Source: an uncultured Lachnospiraceae bacterium
GTDB lineage: Bacteria; Bacillota; Clostridia; Lachnospirales; Lachnospiraceae
Length of the DNA: 44,385 nucleotides
Direction: 5' to 3'
Assembly (NCBI GenBank): GCA_947629545.1
Contig: CANREE010000014.1
Span: forward strand, 1 to 44,385
In this document: positions 37,486 to 44,385 of the stretch, piece by piece
Layout of the letters: every line of letters starts with the position of its first letter
How positions within the stretch are numbered: position 1 is the stretch's first letter
Translations under genes and position numbers: made by a program
The notes under the pieces: generated by a model
The model's database searches: none
Told to the model about the DNA's origin: nothing
Seen by the model: only the letters and a program-made list of their open reading frames with translations

Positions 37486-39287
37486 ATGAGTTCGATCCCT
37501 TCGCTTTTTCCGAGATTACGGCTATACAACTTTTCCGTGGAGCTGCACCAGTGCTCATGGACACCCAGGTTTGTGACTGTATGCCCCTGACTGTCCGTGT
37601 AGATCGTGCCGGACGGCGCGTTTCCGACGAGTCCTGCCTCATGCAGATAGTTTTCTACGGTGGGATTGCCGCGCAGTGCCCCGTTGTTCGCGGTGACTGT
37701 CGGCTCGTTCATCAGAAAGTCCGCGCCGACCGAGTCAATGGCGACCGGATCCTGAGAGACAAACACGCTGGAGGTGTAATCTCCGTTAAAGGGTGACTGC
37801 TGCCATCTGGAATTGTCTCCGGTGATGGACGCCCCCTCGCTGGGGGCGCAAATCAAGGCGTCCAGCATATACAGTACTGTTTTACCGCCTAGGTCAGCGT
37901 TTGCCATAAGGTCAACAAGAGGGCTGTAAATTCCCATCTCGTTTCGGGTGAGCCACCCGTGAAGGTTTGCGCCTTCCGGCGGGCGCATGGTGTTGCCGTT
38001 TAGGAAGGAACCAAAGTGGTTCTTGCCGCACAGCGTGATTCCGTAGCTGTGTCCTTTGAGGTTAGCAAGGTTGATGACGTAAGTCGCTTCGGTTACACAG
38101 GTTGGAAGGTAGTTGACCTTTCCGCTGAACTCATGCGACCAGACAATGGGGACGGACTCGTCCGCCACTCCGGTATCCCGGTCCACAAAGCGGACGCCTT
38201 TCAATTCTCCTTCGGTACACATCTCTACCATGTAGTCCGGGAATAGCCGGGACACATCATAGACAGTGATGTCCTCCGGCGCGACACCAGCTTCCCTTAC
38301 CAGTGATATGAGCAAGGTCTTCAGCAGAACGGGGTTCGTGTAGCTCATTTTTGTTTCGCCGGAGGTATCATCGTCATAGACGGCGGAGCCGTTGATGTTG
38401 GCTTTGATAGCTATTTTTTCGCCAGCTTTATACCCGCCAGTTCTGCCGCGGGCGCTGTTGTTCGCGGCAAACAGCGCTGCCCAGCCATCCCGGGCGGTAT
38501 CTTTTCCGCCCAGAGAGGCAATGGAGTCATTGACCATATTCAAGATAATGCTCTCATTGAAGTGGTCAAGCTCCCACCAGTAGCCGTTTCCATCCCAGTC
38601 CACGCTGTCCGGGTTGTAAGCCCAGACCACGCGCCCCGGCATGGCGCCGATTCCGGTTCCGTAGGGTTCGTGCTGCGGATAAATCCCGTCGTAAGGCAAT
38701 GTGGACGCCTCCTTCGTATCGATTAGTTCAAGGCTCTCAAGCCATGCCTGTATTTCCGACTCGGAGGTTCCGGATGCAAAGCGTGTACCGTCCAACCAGT
38801 TTGCGTTCGGTGCAAGGGAGTGAAGGTTGCCTGCACTGGAACCGATCCCGCTGGAGTGCGATGTGCAGAACGGCAGGATTGTCTTGCCGGAAAAATCATA
38901 GCTTTCCAAAAAAGTATAGATAATCTTCGGTGCCTGCCCGTGCCAAATGGGATAGCCGATCAGCACGGTATCGTACTGACTCATATCCTCGACCGAGCCG
39001 GAAATCGCCGGCCGAGCATCAGGATCGTTTTGCTCCTGATCGGCCCGGCCTCCTGTGTAATAGGCCAAGTCCTCATCCGTGTAGGGGTCTTGCGGTACAA
39101 TTTCGTAAATATCGGCACTCAGAATGCCGGCGGCATATTCGGCGAGATTTTCTGTCGTCCCCGTCGCGGAAAAGTAAGCGACAAGGACAGACGCCCCCTT
39201 GGATTTGGCAGGTGTACTTTCCTCACAGGAAGCAAGGCAAAGACATCCTAGCAGAGCCGCAAAAATGCCGGAAACGATTCTTTTCAT
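37419..39287 (-). CDS. lipoprotein: flavodoxin domain fused to DUF362
   Basis: About 622 residues. The signal peptide ends LCLASC, giving a lipidated Cys and an extracytoplasmic location. Next is a flavodoxin-type domain (about residues 30-190), with SATGTTENLAEYAAG as the FMN-phosphate loop and IGYPIWHGQAPK. A DUF362 domain follows (about 210-600), with KANINGSAVY, LANLKGHSYGITLCGKNHFG and SQDPVAIDSVGADFL. Flavodoxins are normally cytosolic electron carriers, so an exported fusion is unusual. The start at 39287 (MKRIVSG) is inferred from the signal peptide; upstream ATGs at 39311 and 39347 are in frame. It follows the alpha/beta hydrolase gene by 130 bases. Confidence 0.85.
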   Translation of the reverse strand: MKRIVSGIFAALLGCLCLASCEESTPAKSKGASVLVAYFSATGTTENLAEYAAGILSADIYEIVPQDPYTDEDLAYYTGGRADQEQNDPDARPAISGSVEDMSQYDTVLIGYPIWHGQAPKIIYTFLESYDFSGKTILPFCTSHSSGIGSSAGNLHSLAPNANWLDGTRFASGTSESEIQAWLESLELIDTKEASTLPYDGIYPQHEPYGTGIGAMPGRVVWAYNPDSVDWDGNGYWWELDHFNESIILNMVNDSIASLGGKDTARDGWAALFAANNSARGRTGGYKAGEKIAIKANINGSAVYDDDTSGETKMSYTNPVLLKTLLISLVREAGVAPEDITVYDVSRLFPDYMVEMCTEGELKGVRFVDRDTGVADESVPIVWSHEFSGKVNYLPTCVTEATYVINLANLKGHSYGITLCGKNHFGSFLNGNTMRPPEGANLHGWLTRNEMGIYSPLVDLMANADLGGKTVLYMLDALICAPSEGASITGDNSRWQQSPFNGDYTSSVFVSQDPVAIDSVGADFLMNEPTVTANNGALRGNPTVENYLHEAGLVGNAPSGTIYTDSQGHTVTNLGVHEHWCSSTEKLYSRNLGKSEGIELIQMYERVSSLAPSFPSSSYRIP

Positions 39288-39417
39288 ATATTTTCTCACA
39301 CTTTCCATCATTTTAACGATGCGCCAAAGCTTCTCAAAAACGTGCATTGATCTGGGACAATCAACTCCCGATCCGCATTTCCATGCAGAAAGGGTGCAGT
39401 GGTACGCTTTCTGTATT

Positions 39418-40416
39418 TTACTTCAGATATTCTGCAAAGAAACGCTCCAGCTTATCAAACGGTATGGCGTTCTTCCCGCCGCCATCGTACAGATCGGTGT
39501 GGACAGCGTCCGGGATGATCAAAAGCTCCTTGTTGTCCGTATACTTGCTGTCCTTTGTCATGGCTGCATAGGCATCTTTTGAAAAGTAGCAGGAGTGAGC
39601 CTTCTCACCGTGGATGATCAAAACGGCGCTTCTGATCTCGTTGCTGTATTTGAGGATCGGCTGATTCAGAAAAGATTCACAGCCGATCACATTCCACCCG
39701 CCGTTGGAGTTGAGGCTGCGGGGATGGTAACCTCGCTTCGTCTTGTAGTAATCGTAATAATCCTTTACGAAGAACGGCGCGTCCTCCGGCAGAGGATCGA
39801 CGACACCGCCGCCAAGGGCGTATTCTCCCGCTTTCAAATCCGCAAGCCTCTGGGCGCACATGGCCGCCCGCTTCTGATACCGGGCTTCTTCGCTGTCCTC
39901 GGCATCAAAGTAGCCGTTGGCATTCACTCTTGTCATATCGTACATCGTGGAGGCGACGGTCGCTTTTACTCTCGTATCCAGCGCCGCCGTATTCAGCGCC
40001 ATGCCGCCCCAGCCGCAGATACCGATAATGCCGATTCGGTCGGGATCAACTTTATCGTGCAGCGACAGGAAATCCACCGCCGCCATAAAGTCCTCGGTGT
40101 TGATGTCGGGGGACGCCATGTAACGGACATTTCCTCCGCTCTCGCCGGTGAAGGAGGGGTCAAAGGCAACTGTCAGAAATCCTCTTTCCGCCATAGTCTG
40201 GGCGTACAACCCAGCCGCCTGCTCCTTGACCGCTCCGAAGGGGCCGCAGACGGCAATCGCCGGAAGCTTCCCTTCCGCATTTTTCGGCGCATACATATCT
40301 GCCGCCAGTGTGATACCGTAACGGTTCACAAAGGTCACCTTGCTGTGATCGACCTTTTCGCTCTTTGGAAAGGTTTTATCCCATTCCGCCGTCAGTTTCA
40401 ATTCTTCTTTTTTCAT
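39418..40416 (-). CDS. alpha/beta hydrolase with Cys nucleophile elbow
   Basis: A 332-residue hydrolase of the dienelactone-hydrolase-like/YcjY group. The elbow is GICGWGG, with Cys where most family members have Ser. The His is likely in DAVHTDLYDGGG. The DPSFTGESGG oxyanion region is present. No signal peptide, so it is cytosolic. It lies upstream of the flavodoxin-DUF362 gene and next to a MerR remnant and a divergent LysR gene, which probably regulates it. The substrate is unknown. Confidence 0.87.
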   Translation of the reverse strand: MKKEELKLTAEWDKTFPKSEKVDHSKVTFVNRYGITLAADMYAPKNAEGKLPAIAVCGPFGAVKEQAAGLYAQTMAERGFLTVAFDPSFTGESGGNVRYMASPDINTEDFMAAVDFLSLHDKVDPDRIGIIGICGWGGMALNTAALDTRVKATVASTMYDMTRVNANGYFDAEDSEEARYQKRAAMCAQRLADLKAGEYALGGGVVDPLPEDAPFFVKDYYDYYKTKRGYHPRSLNSNGGWNVIGCESFLNQPILKYSNEIRSAVLIIHGEKAHSCYFSKDAYAAMTKDSKYTDNKELLIIPDAVHTDLYDGGGKNAIPFDKLERFFAEYLK

Positions 40417-40437
40417 GCTGTTCTTACCATCCTTTCA

Positions 40438-40590
40438 TTATTTCACTGAAAATTTTTCGGTCTGCCTTATCAGGTAATCCATACGATCAACCCGATTCTG
40501 GCTTTCATGCATTTGCTCCATCAGGGCACAGCGGCGTTGTTTGAGGAGCTTTGTCAGTTCGTTAAAGCTGCCCGCGTTCAAAAAGCATCC
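40438..40590 (-). pseudogene. C-terminal remnant of a MerR-family regulator
   Basis: The last 48 residues of this frame (GSFNELTKLLKQRRCALMEQ and on to MDYLIRQTEKFSVK) look like the C-terminal coiled-coil of MerR regulators. The DNA-binding half is missing: upstream the frame runs into A+T-rich sequence with the LysR promoter and no helix-turn-helix. It ends 21 bases before the hydrolase gene, where a MerR regulator would be expected. A short functional coiled coil is possible but unlikely. Confidence 0.6.
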
Positions 40591-40621
40591 GGCTTTTTTC
40601 TGACATCTATAAGATAGCACA

Positions 40622-40721
40622 TTGACTTTTTTCTCACTAATGGTTATAATGAATATCATGATATTCTTTTTATGAATATCATGATATGGGGTAAATAGCA
40701 TGCCGAGAAATATCACGATAT
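40622..40721 (+). promoter_or_regulatory. LysR promoter with three ATATCATGATAT palindromes
   Basis: TTGACT (40622-40627), 17 bases, TATAAT (40645-40650). Then three copies: GAATATCATGATATTC (40651-40666, perfect 16 bp), ATATCATGATAT (40676-40687) and ATATCACGATAT (40710-40721, one mismatch). All lie at or downstream of the start site, before the LysR gene. They are candidate regulator sites. Confidence 0.75.
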
Positions 40722-40739
40722 GGAACGGAGGACATAACT

Positions 40740-41615
40740 ATGGAAATTCGTACTTTAAGATACTTCCTTGCCATTGCAAGAGAAGAAAACATGACCCGTG
40801 CCGCCGAATATCTGCACGTTACTCAGCCGACGCTCTCGAAGCAGATCCAATCGTTGGAGGACGAGCTTGGAAAAAAGCTGTTCACCCGGCACAGCTTCAG
40901 CATTTCCCTGACCGAGGAAGGAATCCTTCTCAGAAAGCGGGCGGAAGATTTAGTTTCAATGGCGGATAAGATCATCGGCGAATTTGTGTCTTTGGACGAT
41001 ATAACCGGCGGAGATATTTATTTTGGGCTGGCTGAGTCATATCAAATTCGCTACCTTGCGCAGGAGATCAAGAGTTTCAAAGAGATTTATCCCGGACTGC
41101 GCTATCACATCAGCAGCGGGGATACGGAACAGGTCACAGAAAAGCTGGACAAAGGCATTCTTGACTTTGCCGTGCTTGCGGAGGAGCCGGATACGGCAAA
41201 GTATCACTATCTCACCTTCCCGAAAGCGGATGTATGGGGGCTCGTCATACCTGTGGATCACCCTTTGGCAAAAAAAGACAGCGTCCTTGTGGATGACGTT
41301 GCCGGGCTGCCGCTGTTTTGCTCGGAACAGGGGTGGAAACTCGACATCCCGCGCTGGGCCGGAGAAAAAATGGACACGCTGCGTCTGGAAGGCTCCTTTC
41401 GTCTGTCCTATAACGCGTCCTTGTTTGTCAGGGAGGGTCTGGGGTTTTTGCTGACCTTTGACCATTTGATTGATACGAGTCCGGGAAGCGGACTTGTGTT
41501 CCGCCCGCTTTCACCGAAATTGGAGGCAAAGATGTACTTGATTTGGAGAAAGTATCAGGCTTTTACGCCTATCGCGGAACGTCTGCTCGCGGAATTGAAA
41601 GACAGGTTTGCCTGA
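40740..41615 (+). CDS. LysR-family transcriptional regulator
   Basis: A 291-residue LysR-type regulator. The N-terminal winged helix-turn-helix (RTLRYFLAIAREENMTRAAEYLHVTQPTLSKQIQSLEDELG) is canonical. The effector-binding domain (about residues 90-290) has the periplasmic-binding fold with typical LVIPVDHPLAKKDS. GGAGG precedes ATG 40740. It is divergent from the hydrolase/flavodoxin genes and probably controls them and itself through the three palindromes upstream. The inducer is unknown. Confidence 0.95.
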   Translation: MEIRTLRYFLAIAREENMTRAAEYLHVTQPTLSKQIQSLEDELGKKLFTRHSFSISLTEEGILLRKRAEDLVSMADKIIGEFVSLDDITGGDIYFGLAESYQIRYLAQEIKSFKEIYPGLRYHISSGDTEQVTEKLDKGILDFAVLAEEPDTAKYHYLTFPKADVWGLVIPVDHPLAKKDSVLVDDVAGLPLFCSEQGWKLDIPRWAGEKMDTLRLEGSFRLSYNASLFVREGLGFLLTFDHLIDTSPGSGLVFRPLSPKLEAKMYLIWRKYQAFTPIAERLLAELKDRFA

Positions 41616-41659
41616 GTTTATCATTTAAGAATTTCAGTTCCGCGTTTCTGCCGATCAAC

Positions 41660-41794
41660 ATGAAGCCGCCTCCAATAAAAGTCAATATCAAATCCCGGGA
41701 GGCGCTTCTTGACATGGATCCCGCGGTACGATATATTCAAGAGGCGGAAATGCGAAAATCCCGGAGACGATCGCAGAAGACGCCTGAACTGTGA
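41660..41794 (+). CDS. small basic protein coupled to the TIR-TPR gene
   Basis: A 44-residue frame (MKPPPIKVNIKSREALLDMDPAVRYIQEAEMRKSRRR and a short tail). It is basic at the C-terminus and looks like a designed sequence rather than noise. No clear ribosome site precedes ATG 41660; the frame is open back into the LysR gene. Its TGA (41792-41794) lies within the GTGAGAGGAGG that serves the TIR gene, so ribosomes ending here could re-initiate there. No family is known to me. Codon use fits the neighbours. Confidence 0.45.
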   Translation: MKPPPIKVNIKSREALLDMDPAVRYIQEAEMRKSRRRSQKTPEL

Positions 41795-41808
41795 GAGGAG
41801 GACCTGTT

Positions 41809-44298
41809 ATGCCTAAGCTTGTATATAAGACCCGCGGAATGTCCGCGCCCAAGGGGAAACCCCGCGTCTATTTTTGCTGCCACCCGGCGGATTTTCCGCT
41901 GTATTTTGAGTCTGTTTCGGCGGAGCTTCTGCGGCTGCAGAACTGCGCGGTCTGGTATGACGAGGAGCCGGACGCTCCTTATGAGGAAGAGGAACTGCGG
42001 GAGGACTTAAGCCAGATGCAGCTTCTGGTCGTTCCGGTCACCAGCCGCTTCCTTTATCAGAAAAACCGGGCACGGGAAGTGGAGTTTACATTGGCTGTCA
42101 GGCTGCATATCCCGGTCCTTCCCCTGATGCAGGAAGGAGGGCTGGAAACTGACTTTAACCGTATTTGCGGGGATCTGCAGTTTCTGGATAAACGGGCGGC
42201 GGACGCAACGGCGATCAGCTATGAGGATAAACTTTCGCGTTTCCTTTCCGACGTGCTGGTAGGGGATGAGCTGGCGGAGAAGGTGCGCGCGGCCTTTGAC
42301 GCTTATGTATTTTTAAGCTATCGGAAGAAGGACCGGAAATACGCCCAGGAGCTGATGCGTCTGATCCATAAGAACGAATTCTGCCGGGATCTGGCGATCT
42401 GGTACGATGAATTCCTGACGCCCGGGGAGAATTTTAACGATTCCATTCGGGACGCGCTGGAAAAGAGCGACCTGTTTGCAATGGTGGTCACTCCCAGCCT
42501 GGTGGAGGAAGACAACTATGTGATGACCACCGAATATCCAATGGCTCAAAAGGCGGGGAAGCCGGTGCTTCCGGCGGAAATGGTAAGGACGGACCGGGCG
42601 GCCCTTTCGGCCTGCTATTCCAGCCTCTCCGCGTGCACGGACGCTCATCGGGAAGGGGAACTTTCGGAAGCGCTTCTGCGGAATCTGAAGCAGATCGCGA
42701 CGACGGAAAACGACAGCGATCCGTCCCACCTTCTTTTCATCGGCCTGGCTTATCTGAACGGTATCGACGTGGAGGTGGACGCGGAGCGGGCGTTAGCCCT
42801 CATTCGGGAGGCAGCGGATAAAGAATTGCCGGAGGCCGTATCCTGGCTGGTCGGCATATACCGTACCGGCCATGGCGTGAAGCGGGATTATGAGGAGGCA
42901 GTCCGTTATCAGGCGAAACTGGCGGATCTGCGGAGAAAGGCATGGGAAGCGCGGCGCGCGGAGGAAGAAGGAGATGCGTACTGGTCTGCCCTTTTGGATC
43001 TGGGAATCTATTACGAGGAATTAAAGCGTTTTGCTTCCGCTCAGGAGACGTATGAAAATGTTCTGAGTCTGGTTCAGACGCTTCAGGAGACGACGGGGAA
43101 TCCGATTTATGAAATCCGTCTGGATCAGGTCTGCGAGAGGCTGGGGGATATCCGGCGTCTGCAGAGCGACGTTAAAGGCGCCCGGGCGTACTATGAGAGG
43201 GCCCTGTCTGTCAGCGAAAAAAGAGCGAAGACGGATAAGAGCCCGAGGGCGCTTCGGAACCTCTCCGCGGATTATGAGCGGATGGGCGATATCAATCTGG
43301 CGGAGGGAAATCTGGCTCAGGCCCGGCATTATTTTGAAGAAGGGCTGCGTCTGCGGGAGGAGCTGAACCGTTTTTCGGACTCGGAACAGACCCGGCGGGA
43401 TCTGTGCGTCGGCTATAACCGGATGGGCGATATCTTTCGGTCGGAGGGGAACCGGCTTAAGGCAAAGGAATATTATGAAAAAGGCCTTGCCCTGGCAGAG
43501 AGCATGGCCGGAGAGGCGGAGCTGCCGGACGCGCTGACCGATCTGAGCATAAGCCATGAAAAGCTTGGCGAAAATGCCAGGTTCCTGAATGACCTGGCAG
43601 GGGCGGCTTATCATTATAAAAAATGCTGTGAACTCCGCGAGAAAGCGGCGGAAAAACTGGAATCGGCAGAGTCCCGCAGGAATCTGGCCATCGCTTACGA
43701 GCATATGGGAGATGTGAGCCGGTCAAACGGGAACGCGAAGGAAGCCGCCGACTGGTACGGAAAGGGACTGAAGATCGCGGAGGCAATGTGGGACGAGACG
43801 GCAGCCGCGCAGTCCCGCCGGGATCTGGCTGTCATTCTGGAGCGCATGGGCGACGCCGTTATGATGGAGCGGAACTTTGTCGCGGCGCGGGTTTATTATG
43901 AACGGAGCTTCCGGCTGAAAAAAGAGGGGCTGGAGGAAGAGAAGACGGTGCAGTCCCGCCGGGATTACGGCGTCTGCTGCCACAAAATGGGCGACGTTTG
44001 TTTTGCTCTGGGAGATTACCAGACGGCTTTTGACCGGTTTAAGGAGGCGCTGCTCCTTTTTGAGGAGATCGCCGCTGAGCAGAAGACGCCTCTGGCTTAT
44101 GAGGATCTGGCTGTTTCTTACGCCAAGCTCAGCGATGTGAGCGGATGGGAAGGAAAACTCAGCTGCCTGCAGAAGGCCTGTGATCTTTACGCCATGCTGA
44201 GCCGCCGGCATCCGGAGGTGGGACGCTATCAGGCAAGGCTTGCTCAGCTGCGTCCGGTTCTGGAAGCCGTCCGCCGCAAGCTGGGAAAGAAAGTGTGA
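41809..44298 (+). CDS. tandem TIR-type domains with Sel1-like and TPR repeats
   Basis: An 829-residue cytosolic protein. Two TIR-like domains lie in tandem: about residues 18-155 and 164-300. They share NxxAVWYDE/LAIWYDE and a C-terminal Glu followed by a PVLP turn (Glu92 in REVEF and Glu242 in TTEYP), so the putative catalytic Glu of TIR NADases is present in both. Sel1-like repeats cover about 303-375. About eight TPR-like units (about 395-829) carry MGD/LGD-GN-AxxYYE every 45-50 residues. GAGAGGAGG fixes ATG 41809. TIR enzymes consume NAD or make signalling nucleotides, in immunity or otherwise; a defence role is inference. Confidence 0.9.
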   Translation: MPKLVYKTRGMSAPKGKPRVYFCCHPADFPLYFESVSAELLRLQNCAVWYDEEPDAPYEEEELREDLSQMQLLVVPVTSRFLYQKNRAREVEFTLAVRLHIPVLPLMQEGGLETDFNRICGDLQFLDKRAADATAISYEDKLSRFLSDVLVGDELAEKVRAAFDAYVFLSYRKKDRKYAQELMRLIHKNEFCRDLAIWYDEFLTPGENFNDSIRDALEKSDLFAMVVTPSLVEEDNYVMTTEYPMAQKAGKPVLPAEMVRTDRAALSACYSSLSACTDAHREGELSEALLRNLKQIATTENDSDPSHLLFIGLAYLNGIDVEVDAERALALIREAADKELPEAVSWLVGIYRTGHGVKRDYEEAVRYQAKLADLRRKAWEARRAEEEGDAYWSALLDLGIYYEELKRFASAQETYENVLSLVQTLQETTGNPIYEIRLDQVCERLGDIRRLQSDVKGARAYYERALSVSEKRAKTDKSPRALRNLSADYERMGDINLAEGNLAQARHYFEEGLRLREELNRFSDSEQTRRDLCVGYNRMGDIFRSEGNRLKAKEYYEKGLALAESMAGEAELPDALTDLSISHEKLGENARFLNDLAGAAYHYKKCCELREKAAEKLESAESRRNLAIAYEHMGDVSRSNGNAKEAADWYGKGLKIAEAMWDETAAAQSRRDLAVILERMGDAVMMERNFVAARVYYERSFRLKKEGLEEEKTVQSRRDYGVCCHKMGDVCFALGDYQTAFDRFKEALLLFEEIAAEQKTPLAYEDLAVSYAKLSDVSGWEGKLSCLQKACDLYAMLSRRHPEVGRYQARLAQLRPVLEAVRRKLGKKV

Positions 44299-44334
44299 GG
44301 CGCGGAGTTAAGGAGAATTTTTTCAAAAAAGTTA

Positions 44335-44363
44335 TTGAAAATTTTCAGATAGAGGCATATAAT
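44335..44363 (+). promoter_or_regulatory. strong promoter reading out of the window
   Basis: TTGAAA (44335-44340), 17 bases, TATAAT (44358-44363). It points to a gene beyond the right edge. No clear terminator separates it from the TIR-TPR gene. Confidence 0.8.
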
Positions 44364-44385
44364 AAGAAAAGGAACAACCACCTCT

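Overview
The window looks like chromosome of a spore-forming, low-to-mid GC Firmicute, most likely a gut-type Lachnospiraceae/Clostridia genome. Evidence: class 3 fructose-bisphosphatase, a complete spoIIAA-spoIIAB-sigF operon followed by spoVA genes, strong AGGAGG-type ribosome sites, consensus TTGACA-N17-TATAAT promoters, and a TIR-TPR protein family that I recall from gut Firmicutes. No species call is possible from sequence reading alone.

Layout. 1-10.2 kb (+): a gene end, an M23 endopeptidase-like protein, fbp, a HAAS/DUF1700-like membrane protein, two tandem secreted NlpC/P60 hydrolases, a tiny Asn/Gln-rich protein behind a sigma-G-like promoter, a rhodanese, then a housekeeping run (YfcE-type phosphoesterase, RlmL-like RNA methyltransferase, XTP/dITP pyrophosphatase, second phosphoesterase). 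10.2-10.85 kb: five tRNA genes (Pro, Gly, Arg, His, Gln) behind a perfect consensus promoter. 10.9-14.5 kb (+): MATE exporter, coiled-coil protein, GIY-YIG/DUF4357 protein, tRNA-Leu and a nuclease-like fragment. 14.5-23.4 kb (-): a VanRS-like two-component system, a DedA protein with a GT4 glycosyltransferase, and an SsuABC/TauABC-type ABC importer with a long leader.

23.5-29.9 kb (+): folC, a 51-residue acidic protein translationally coupled to a TPR membrane protein, the spoIIA operon with a recognisable sigma-H promoter, then a small membrane peptide and spoVAA-AB-AC. spoVAD and spoVAE do not follow. 29.9-33.4 kb (-): XRE regulator and a BlaI/M56 pair with visible operators. 33.6-35.1 kb (+): an esterase and a HicAB toxin-antitoxin module. 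35.1-41.6 kb: redox and stress genes (flavin reductase with MarR, glutathione peroxidase with an OhrR-like regulator, a lipoprotein flavodoxin-DUF362 fusion, an alpha/beta hydrolase, a MerR remnant, and a LysR regulator with three palindromes). 41.7-44.3 kb (+): a small ORF coupled to a protein with two TIR-type domains, Sel1-like repeats and about eight TPR units.

The most interesting items are the tandem-TIR/TPR protein, the Asn/Gln-rich putative forespore protein, a 15-bp minisatellite expanded inside an ABC ATPase (one of several low-complexity inserts in unrelated proteins here), a G(CUUG)C hairpin repeated at the 5' ends of two transcripts, and the shortened spoVA locus.
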